Assembly: GCA_963575745.1 (NCBI GenBank)
Contig: CAUYUJ010022504.1
Location: forward strand, 460,159-524,158
Source: Prorocentrum cordatum
Lineage: Eukaryota > Sar > Dinophyceae > Prorocentrales > Prorocentraceae
Direction: 5' to 3'
Length of the DNA stretch: 64,000 bases
This document shows positions 51,548 to 59,599 of this stretch, one piece after another. The position numbers were made by a program, and so were the translations under genes. Position 1 is the first letter of the stretch. Each line of letters starts with the position of its first letter. Below the pieces are notes generated by a model. It saw nothing but the letters and a program-made list of their open reading frames with translations, was not told the DNA's origin and did no database searches.

Positions 51548-53881
51548 TCAATCAATTAGGTACCCCGCCTTGGCCGCCAACTCGCGGTAGTTCTTTACAT
51601 TGCGACGCGTCCATTCATCCTGAAAATTCGTCACGTATCTCATAGCTTCCGCAACGCTTTTGGGAACGAGTCTGCGGTGACTAAGGTCTCTGATATCCGT
51701 CGACAGATGGGTCAAATTGGCTATCGGGCCAAGTCTCGCGCGATCCCGAAGAAGCGCTTCAAGCAACACAGCCTTTTCCTCGGCACCCGGGGCCATAAGG
51801 CGATACAGCGTGGCAGCCGTGAAAGAGTGAACGAGCTTTGCCCAGCCAGACTTGCGGAAGCAGTATTTCCGGATCCTTAAATTACACGCCAACTCAAGCA
51901 CAAAATCTGCGTGGTTATGTTTCTCCTCGTCCTCCGTCACTGCTGAACTCACAACTGCATTAGATAAACTCCCAGTCGTGGAACTCCCAGGGTGTGAAGC
52001 CATATAATCTTTATGATGAGGAGGCCAAAAGGTTACACGAAGGTTCCTAATGTGGCTCTGCAAGCGTTGTTCCATCAACCGTTGAGCACCACTTGAGTAG
52101 AATGTCAAGCGCCGCCAATGTCCGAAGCACCACCCCGCAATACGGTGCATCCTTATCTTGTCCAACCGACACTGCCCCCAGAGTCTCTGGATGTCCGCGT
52201 CCTCCCCCCCATCGCGGTGGTAAGCCTCGCACAGGCGGTGCAGAGTAGCCTGTTTCAAATAAAAATTTGCCCTCTCTCGCAGGGTGGCTATTTTATCCCA
52301 TGCGTGGAAGACCGCATCCCAATCAGCGCCCTCCTTCTGCAGGTGGTCCGCCACGAGCAGGCGCGCGATGTGCCTCTGGAGCGCCCATGTGGTAGCCGTG
52401 CCGGCGCACTCGACGTGATTTGAAGAACTGCACAAGTCCGCAAAAGAGGACGGAGGTTGGGAAGGATCGCAAGTAGATGGATGGGCCGACTTTGACATAG
52501 AAGAGCCGGTTAGAACTGCCTGAGCCTTCGCCCTTGCCCGCCTCCTGTTTCTGCGGTGCCTCTGGCCTTTCCCACGGCCAGCATCCTCCTCTGGACTCGG
52601 CGCCTGCTCGGGACTCTCAATTCCCATTCGAAGTTTGTATGCCTTGAGCGCCTCGATCCGAGCATGAAGCTCATCTTTGGGGAGCCGTTCGAATTCCCGC
52701 CAAAGAGCAACTGCATCGCCATTGGCACGGGCCCAGTCCCTGGCAGCTTGACACTCAGATCGATTGCTCTGCAACTCATCTGAACAGAGCTGGGAAGAAG
52801 AAGCACACTTATCTTCACGCTGGTCGACTTCGCAATCTCCGTGGGTTTTCGACGAGGATGCCAACGGCAGCGCCTCGGGGCCTCCACCTTCCCTTTGCAC
52901 TCGAGAATAATCCAGAGGAGCTGAGTGCAGAGAACAATCCAAAGGAGCTGAGTGCAGATAATAATCCAAAGGAGCTGACTGAGTGCAGCACAGCATCATT
53001 TGATTGAGAAGCAAGCGACGCTTCTTCAGCAGCAACTGCCGTAGAACTCTCGCCACGGATTCAACGTGAACATCCTCCTCCTCCTCGTCCTTGAAATCCT
53101 TAAGATCCCCCTGCCAATCCTTCCCATGGCAAGCTGAGTCCCCGTCAGAAGCTGAAGTGTGGCAAACTTCAGGGTGTGAGGCCGTATAATATGTATGATG
53201 AGAATAATGCAACTGCTCATTCAGCAACTCCTCATTCTGCAACCCCACATCCTGCAACTCCTCATCATGCAACTCCTCTTGCCGAACACCTGGGTCAACA
53301 GAAGCCGACAGAGTGTCAGGAAATGGAGCGTGGCAAACTTCAGAGCTTGAATCCAAGAAAACAGTATGCTGAGAATAATGCAACTTCTCATTCAGCACCT
53401 CCTCACTCTGCAAATCCTCACCCTGCAACTCCTCGCCCTGCAACTCCTCATGCTGAACACCAGGGTCAAAAGAAACAGAGCCCAGTCTCGACTGCAGCCC
53501 ACCATCTGGAGACTGCACCACATCTGGAGAATACGCGACCGAATGAGACGAGAATGCTTCTCCACGATCAGTTGGCCCAGCAGTTGGCACCGATAAGGAA
53601 CTCAACAATATATTGACCTGCTCCTCCGAGTTCCCCTGAAACGGGCATAGGTTTCGCGCGCAATCATCGAGGTTATCAAACCAGCCAAACGCGGGGAAAG
53701 TATTCGGATCAGCCACAAAATATGGATCACGAGCATTAAACTGCATAACATCAAATACAGCTTGTCTACAAATCGCCAGTTTGATTCTCCTTGTTTTTCT
53801 TTTCCAACTGGTCGGAAAAGAACTCATCGAACAAAATTGCGTTGTCATGGTGCCGCACAAGGAAGGGGCACGCAATAACAA
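51548..53881 (-). CDS. Unrecognised 777-codon intronless gene; retrogene with relict spliced leader
   Basis: One uninterrupted ORF. The true start may be MTTQFCSMSSF at 53848 rather than 53881. An N-terminal globular stretch (NARDPYFVADPNTFPAFGWFDNLDDC) precedes two copies of a module of ELQ/ELL-type pentads (EELQGEELQGEDLQSEEVLNEKLHYS and a variant) that are helical and acidic. Next come a Ser-rich middle with SAPLDYS repeats, a basic linker (RHRRNRRRARAKAQ) and a helical C-terminal about 250 residues (WALQRHIARLLVADHLQKEGADWDAVFHAWDKIATL). No enzymatic motif recognised. The upstream relict leader at 54083-54063 implies the locus descends from a reverse-transcribed trans-spliced mRNA, which fits the long intronless ORF. 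The AT-richer codon use differs from the GC-rich array genes. Confidence 0.6.
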   Translation of the reverse strand: MLLRAPSLCGTMTTQFCSMSSFPTSWKRKTRRIKLAICRQAVFDVMQFNARDPYFVADPNTFPAFGWFDNLDDCARNLCPFQGNSEEQVNILLSSLSVPTAGPTDRGEAFSSHSVAYSPDVVQSPDGGLQSRLGSVSFDPGVQHEELQGEELQGEDLQSEEVLNEKLHYSQHTVFLDSSSEVCHAPFPDTLSASVDPGVRQEELHDEELQDVGLQNEELLNEQLHYSHHTYYTASHPEVCHTSASDGDSACHGKDWQGDLKDFKDEEEEDVHVESVARVLRQLLLKKRRLLLNQMMLCCTQSAPLDYYLHSAPLDCSLHSAPLDYSRVQREGGGPEALPLASSSKTHGDCEVDQREDKCASSSQLCSDELQSNRSECQAARDWARANGDAVALWREFERLPKDELHARIEALKAYKLRMGIESPEQAPSPEEDAGRGKGQRHRRNRRRARAKAQAVLTGSSMSKSAHPSTCDPSQPPSSFADLCSSSNHVECAGTATTWALQRHIARLLVADHLQKEGADWDAVFHAWDKIATLRERANFYLKQATLHRLCEAYHRDGGEDADIQRLWGQCRLDKIRMHRIAGWCFGHWRRLTFYSSGAQRLMEQRLQSHIRNLRVTFWPPHHKDYMASHPGSSTTGSLSNAVVSSAVTEDEEKHNHADFVLELACNLRIRKYCFRKSGWAKLVHSFTAATLYRLMAPGAEEKAVLLEALLRDRARLGPIANLTHLSTDIRDLSHRRLVPKSVAEAMRYVTNFQDEWTRRNVKNYRELAAKAGYLID

Positions 53882-54062
53882 CTAATCAATCCAATGCCGA
53901 CAGATCACCCGCTCGGTACTCAGAGATGCACGTTACGTGTGCATGCACAACCTGTCCGCACGATGCGGCTCGAGGAGTCCCCGGCGGGCCAAGGCCGCGG
54001 GAGAGCGGGAGGTAAGCTCCGCTTCCGCAACCTTGGTTACCGCCGGGAACTCGTAGAGCTTC

Positions 54063-54083
54063 CTTGAGCCAGAATGGCTACGG
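54063..54083 (-). other. Relict dinoflagellate spliced-leader sequence
   Basis: Minus strand reads CCGTAGCCATTCTGGCTCAA then G. This matches the last 21 nt of the 22-nt dinoflagellate spliced leader (from memory) with one T-to-C difference. It lies about 180-215 bp upstream of the 777-codon ORF in the same orientation, as expected if a trans-spliced mRNA was copied back into the genome. Confidence 0.8.
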
Positions 54084-54099
54084 GAAGACGAAGCGCGCA

Positions 54100-54690
54100 C
54101 GGGGGGGCGGCGAAGGGCGGCCCTTGGCTGCAAGAGCAGGGATGCGAGAGCGCCTTGACACCCGTGAAAGGCCCCGAGCCCGTGGCCCAGGCAGGCCCCC
54201 GCGCGCGTCCAGGGTCGCTGAGCCCGGTGGCGGCCCCATTTGTTGACTCGGGGGTCGCAGCTGACCGCCGCGCATCACGATTTGACGGTATGTGCGTCTG
54301 CAAGAGCCCCAGGAGCACCCGCGGGACACACACTCAGATAACCGCCGCACATCATAATTGATGGTAGGTGCGTCCCCTGATCCCAGCGCTCTCCTATGAT
54401 GGCCCTCCAGGGTCGCAGCAAGCCGCGGCTGATGTGAAACTGCAGTGTGGCCAGACAGCGGGGGGGGGGTGATCGGGGGTCGCAGCTAATTGCCGCATGG
54501 GTCAGGAGATGGAGGAGCAGTGAAGGCGCCACTTCCGCCTCCGCCACACGCGCTGCGACGACCGCCTGGCCCCCAAGGAGAGAGGCGGGGGGAAGCCGCC
54601 CCCCCCCTCGGTGGGCGCCCCACCCGTGGGAAAGGTGGCGCACCCGTCGTGCGGGAACAGTGCTTGCTGCCATTGTCAATCCTTCACGCG
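54100..54690. other. GC-rich stretch, no supportable gene
   Basis: Overlapping two-strand ORFs without protein-like character. A near-repeat GCCGCGCATCACGATTTGACGG / GCCGCACATCATAATTGATGG pair occurs at about 54267 and 54344 (quoted in part only). Confidence 0.4.
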
Positions 54691-54699
54691 CGCTCAGAT

Positions 54700-55890
54700 C
54701 CCTCTGCGGTGAAAAACCACGTTGGGCCCCAATGCCGCAGGCCGCGTTTTGCTGGGCAGCAACGGGCCTGCTGCAAGTGACCGCGCCCCTCGCACCTGAT
54801 CCCCGCGCGTGCGATGCCACGAGGCGGGGCAGCAACGGCTACTGTGGGGAGACGGCCCGCCACTGTTTTCTGCCCTTCCTGGGTGCCTGGGCGTTCGGGT
54901 GGCCCTTTGCCACGTGGCGATCCCAGCTCGTTCCAGCCGCGGATGCCACAGCCGATTCCAATCCACGTCGAGGCCCAGCGCGTCGTTGACGACCCGTACG
55001 TCGCACTTGTGGCTGCGGAAAGATCCCAGGAAGACGTGGCAGGTTCGCGGGTCGCGCCGAAGCGGATCGAACGCGCCCCTGCTGCCGGGCGCGGTCTGCC
55101 GCTTGGGAAAAGCGTGCCAGGTGCCTGTGAACAGTGTTCCCAGGGTGACTTGGAGCCGCCTCATCGCCTCGCCGGGTGTCTCCCCGGGAAAGTCCAACTG
55201 GGTGTTGTCGATTTCTGTTTTGTGCAGCTGCTGTCCAGTGTTGGGGTCCGTGGGCCCTGGCCATTGGCGCGGGTCTGGCCATTGGTGCCGCCGTGCATTC
55301 CAGGACTCTGGCTGGTCTCGGGGGCGCCGCTGGGCGCGCCAGGCGCGCGCGCACGCGGCGACGCCATTTCCGTTGCCAGAGCGCAGAATTCTTTGTCAGT
55401 CGTGCCCTGGACGTCTGGAGGGAGCGCTCGGGGTTCGCCGCCCATTAGAGCGGGTTCACTGGCAGGGGAAGGGGGGCGAATAGGGGCGGAGGGGTTTCTC
55501 CCGACGAGCCAGTGGATGGCTTCGCTGTCCTGCGTCTGGACGGTTGGTCCGCGGCCCCCCTGCTGGGTCTGTGGCGCCCCCAGAGGACTGCTGACGGTCT
55601 GATTGTTTTGAAGGGGAGGAGGGGGCGGCACGGCGCGGCAGGCGAACCCCTGCTGTTCCGGGATCGCCTAGCTGACTGTTGCGGCTGCCGTCAGCACTTT
55701 CGGGGGCCAACCCCTGCCCACTCGGTTCTAATCCAGAGACACGGGTGAAGGTTTGTACCACTTCCGCACCTTCAAAAGCTTCCGCCGCTTCGGGCCCCCG
55801 ATACTCCGCGGCCTCCGCAGCCCCCGCCGACTCCGCCGCGGCCTCCCTCTCCTTTTCTCTGCCCTGCTGCTGCTGCTGCTGAGGGAGCAA
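54700..55890 (-). CDS. Low-complexity (Q/A/P-rich) coding candidate with frame changes
   Basis: Minus-strand segments read as protein in succession. About 55890-55460 has MLPQQQQQQGREKEREAAAES, then EVVQTFTRVSGLEPSGQ. About 55631-55260 has NQTVSSPLGAPQTQQGGRGP. About 55240-54860 has HKTEIDNTQLDFPGETPGEA and LGTLFTGTWHAFPKRQ, then RVVNDALGLDVDWNRLW. The last looks folded; the others look disordered. Either introns or frameshifts connect them. The opposite-strand ORF 54814-55602 is less protein-like. No family recognised. Confidence 0.35.
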
Positions 55891-56024
55891 GGGTACCTCT
55901 GAGTCTTCTCGTGGGTTCTGCTGGCTCCCAGAGGTGCCCAGGAGGCTGTTAGGGAGCAGGGGTACCTCCTTCTGGTCGTCAGAAAGGGTTCTTTGAGGTC
56001 TCGCGGGCCTCGTCCCCGGAGCGG

Positions 56025-56290
56025 GTCTGCTGCTGCTGGGGCTGCTGCAGCACCTGTTGCTGGTGGTGCGGCTGTGGTTGTGGGTGCTGCGGCGGCTGCT
56101 GTGGCTGCTGAGGGGGGCGTTGTTGCTGCTGCAGACGCGGGGTGCTGTTGCTGCTGCTGCTGCTGCTGCTGTGGCTGTGCTGCAGCTGCTGCTGCTGTTG
56201 CTGCTGGGTTATGCTGCTGCTGCAGCTGCGGCTGTTGCTGCTGCTGATGCAGCCCTGCTGCTGCGGCTGCTGCAGCTGCTGCTGTTGCGG
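56025..56290. repeat. (CTG/CAG)n and GCTGCTG tracts
   Basis: Dense CTG, GCTGTTG and GCTGCG triplets, poly-Gln/Ala on the minus strand and poly-Leu/Cys on the plus. Both strands are open throughout. A further GGCGGC tract at 56366-56390 encodes poly-Ala. Confidence 0.92.
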
Positions 56291-56349
56291 CCGCGGCGGC
56301 GCCAGCTGCGGCGGGCCCCAGGGCGGCCGCGCGGGCCACGGCGGCCGCG

Positions 56350-57729
56350 GTGGCCGCCTCCACCACGGCGGCGGCGGCGGCGGCGGCGGCGGTAGCCGCG
56401 GCGCCGGCCTTCGCGCGCAAGTCGGTGATCGGTGAGATCGGGCGCCGGAACAAAAGCAAGGCAGAGGCCCCCGCAGCAGCGGGGGCCTCCACCAGCCCAT
56501 CATCGGAGCCGACGTACTGGCATCACTGGCAGGAAGGAGGCCCTGGGATGCCTTACGATCGCTACTACCCGAAAAAAGACGCCCGCGAGCACCTCCAGGA
56601 TTTACTGACTCAGTCAGAGGAATGCCAACGCAAGATCCAAGAGAAGGAGCGTGAGAAACAGAGGCGCGCCGAGGCTGAGGCTAGAGGGGACCACCGCTTC
56701 TCTAGTGTTCGCGAGGTGACCCTCTTCCGCGCGTTGCAGAAGACGTTCCCGCCGGAGACCGTGGAGGTGGAGGGGCGCTGGCGCGGCGGCGCCCACTACC
56801 CTCTCCTGTTCCAAATGCGCATGGCCAGCTCGCGTTCGCAGGGAAGGAAGCAGGAGAGGAACAAAGAGAAGAAGGACAGGCGCGCCCAGAGAGCGCAAGA
56901 AGCTGCGCTCCAGGGCGCCGCAGCAGCGGCGCCCGGCGCCGCAGCAGCGGCGCCCGAGCAGCACGGACCCGAGCGCCAGGCACCAGAGCAGCACCGCGAG
57001 AGGGGCGAGCAAGACGAGCGCGCCCAACAGGCGTGGCGCCCACCAAGATGGGCAGACGAAAACGCGGACGGCGACCGCGACTGGCCCGCGGCTGGCGATG
57101 GAAGGTCGCGGCGGGGGGGGGGAAGGGAGAAGGAAAGGGGGGGGGGTGGAGCACGGGGGGGGCAGGAGGGAGGAGGGGGGGTGACGAATAGGCTGAGTAA
57201 CGCCAGGGATGACATAAGGAAATGGGTGTCGGGAAGGGGGGGGGGGGGGGAGTTGACAGGACGGAGATCATCATATAAATATATACTTATCCCTCCCGAG
57301 GTGGCGGCAGACCCCGCAGCGGCCATCTCCTGGGCCTGCGCCGCTGGAGCCTGCGCCGCTGGAGCAGCAACCGCAGGGGGCGCCGCGGCATCAGCCGCCA
57401 GAGCCCCCGCAGCAGCGGGGGCAGCACTCAACAGACGTGGAGCGGCGCAGGGATGAGTGGCGCGGCAAATCCTGGGACTGGCGGCGCAGCAGGGAAGGCG
57501 ATGGGGCGCGAGTGGCAACAGCAGAGCGGCGCGGCTTCCTCGGTGCAGGACCACAGGATCGACGCCGCCTGGCGCGACATGCAAGTTGCATTCGGCAGCG
57601 ACCCGCGCCCCAGTGACTGGTGGAGCAGCCCCAGTGGGTGGAGTGGCGGCCAGGGGCGCTGGGAGGCCACGACCACGACCACCTGGAGGTGGCGCCCCGA
57701 CGACGGCAATCCCTGGGAAGAATTGAGCT
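56350..57729 (+). CDS. Unrecognised Ala-rich, coiled-coil-containing gene with probable exon or frame change
   Basis: Plus strand. After a poly-Ala start comes a protein-like core, EPTYWHHWQEGGPGMPYDRYYPKKDAREHLQDLLTQSEECQRKIQEKEREKQRRAEAEARG (about 56508-56690). Then VREVTLFRALQKTFPPETVEVEGRW and a charged Arg/Glu/Gln-rich helix run to about 57110. Bases 57111-57260 are G-homopolymer-rich and look intronic. Coding character resumes at about 57440 (RRRDEWRGKSWDWRRSREGD) and, in another frame, 57500-57729 (DAAWRDMQVAFGSDPRPSDWW ... DDGNPWEELS, stop). No family recognised. Several hairpins of the CCGC-AGCA-GCGG family fall in its Ala codons and in the 3' flank. Confidence 0.45.
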
Positions 57730-58101
57730 GAACCATCGCACTGGGGCCCCCCCTCCGCAGCAACGGAGGGAAGCCTAATCAGTCGAAGGTCGCCCTCTCC
57801 GCAGCAGCGGAGGCTTTGCCACTGCATCTTGAGCGGCGGCGAGTCGCGCGCGCCGTCGTGCTCGGCGACCGCTGCCCGAGCGGAGAAGGAAAAAGAAACG
57901 GTGATGTCATCGGTGTTGTCTCTGCCTCCTCTCCTCCATCGTTTTCTTCTCCCTCCCCCTCCAATCGTTCATTCCGCCATCACATTTCCCCCCTTCTATC
58001 GTCTCCAATCGTATCTGGAGCTCCCGTGGCAGAAGAGCACCCAGAACGAACCCCTCCGTGACAGAGGGGGCCCATCTTAGAGCCCCTCTGCCACAGAGGG
58101 G
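56464..58101 (+). repeat. Family of perfect hairpins CCGC-AGCA-GCGG with differing arms
   Basis: Seen directly at 56464-56489 (11-bp arms), 56913-56934 (9 bp), 56935-56954 (8 bp), 57403-57422 (8 bp) and 57797-57812 (6 bp). All have loop AGCA between CCGC and GCGG but different outer arm sequences that remain complementary. A relative at 57751-57770 has 7-bp arms around CAGCAA. Two further hairpins, 58051-58069 (CCCCTC arms) and 58083-58101 (CCCCTCTG arms, 3-nt loop), follow in the 3' flank. Confidence 0.85.
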
Positions 58102-59380
58102 GGGTCAAAATTCAGATTATCACTTAGTGCGGCTTGCGGATTACCTGAGAAGGGGCGTGCTCGAGCCGAGACGGCTTGAGCCAGCGAAGCGTCAAGAATA
58201 ATTCAACGGGTCGCCTCCTCCAAACCCCCTTTTTCCCCTTCGGGTGGGGAAGGCTTATCACCGCTCCTGATGAGTCAACACCTCCTCCCCGCCTCCACCA
58301 ACCGCCGACAAGGAGCACTGAGCCCCCCTCGCTCATCCCCCCGTCGGATAACAATACGGTGCACACGTGGCTGCAAGATCTGGACCGTCAGCGGGCGCCC
58401 CCCGCGAGCAGTGTGCATTGGCCTTTGCCAGGGACGGCGGGGGCGTGAGCAGATCCCCTTGCGCGCTGCCACACAGCCCCGATACAATAACTCATGCAGC
58501 CTAGCTGCGAAGCAATAACTATACACCACATACTGTGCGGATCACCCCGCCGGCCACCTCGGAGCTGCTTGTTTGACAGAGATGGTGGGGGTGTGGACAT
58601 GTGAGCCGATGCTCGCTGTCTCGTGCACTGGCGCACCTGGCGCACTCCGCGCGCGTCGCGCACATGGCGAATATGGCGCACGTCGAGCACGTTACGAGTC
58701 TGCCGCACCAGGACACCGTCGTTCGGCTGCACGTTTCGAACCGCATCGTTCTGCTACGGCCCCGTGGCCCGAAGCCTGGCGCAAAAACGCCCGTTGCGAA
58801 ACCACTGCAAAACGCCCAGATAACAGGGGAGCGAGGTGCGTGCGGATCTGTAGAGATTGTTTCTCGCTGTTTCCAGGTAGCGGTCGTTATCGGCGGCGAG
58901 CGAGGGGAGGAAATGAGAAGGAGAAGGCCGTCTCAGAAGGCGGCGGGACTTCTCAGAAGCCCTCGCGCCTTCTGAGAAGTGTGTGTTTGTCTTCGGGGAA
59001 GGCTCAGAAAACTTCTCAGGAGGCGGGGGGACTTCCGAGCCTTCAAAGAACGCCTTGTGAGAATGACTTCCCCCCTCGCTTGCCGCCGACATTACCCAGG
59101 CGGTGGCGGGGCTCGGGGCTCCGGGCACCAGCCGCACCTGGGCGGGGGGGGCACCACGGGGCGGGGGTGCGGCTGCGATCGCCCCAAAACCGCGCGCGAC
59201 CACCCGTGTATGTGCGCGGGCGGGTCCAGGCCCCCCCCCTCGCACGGTCGCTACTGTTACCTGGAAGGGCGGTGTGGCCTTCAGAACGACCGTCTTGCGC
59301 CAGAGGGTAAAAAGAAATCTCGTGCTTGCGCACGTTTACGTCAGGCACGTCCATGCACAGAAGGAATAAGCAAAAATAGT
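58102..59380. other. No supportable gene; contains a 12-bp-arm hairpin
   Basis: ORFs on both strands look compositional. At 58948-58980 ACTTCTCAGAAG and CTTCTGAGAAGT form a perfect 12-bp inverted repeat around a 9-nt loop. Further TCTCAGAAG and CTCAGGAGG copies lie nearby. Confidence 0.55.
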
Positions 59381-59495
59381 TAAATAATAAGAATAAGAAT
59401 GCTAATCAAACTCATGAAAATAACAATAGTCATACTAATACGAATCAAAACAATATTATTAGTAACAATAATAACAATATTGAATACAAAGCATA
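59370..59495. other. AT-rich AATAA/AATAAC low-complexity block
   Basis: About 125 bp of AATA, AATAAC and ATAATAAT units, the most AT-rich patch in this end of the window. It could be part of a copia LTR or its flank; I found no matching second copy. Confidence 0.6.
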
Positions 59496-59539
59496 CCTCC
59501 TCCTCCGATGTCTGACGATGGAGGAGAGGAGCTATATTT

Positions 59540-59562
59540 CTTGAGCCAAATTATGGCGACGG
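59540..59562 (-). other. Second spliced-leader-like relict
   Basis: Minus strand reads CCGTCGCCATAATTTGGCTC then AAG. Against the dinoflagellate spliced leader (from memory) it has one substitution and a two-base insertion over 21 nt. It lies just beyond the 3' end of the copia ORF and faces away from it. No intact ORF follows on that strand. Confidence 0.6.
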
Positions 59563-59599
59563 TGCAAGACTTCATTCTCTGTCTTCAGCCTGGCCCTGG

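Noticed and set aside
58573-59310. 245-codon plus-strand ORF
   Set aside because: Arg/Pro/Gly-rich composition, no protein-like blocks, and it crosses the perfect hairpin at 58948-58980.
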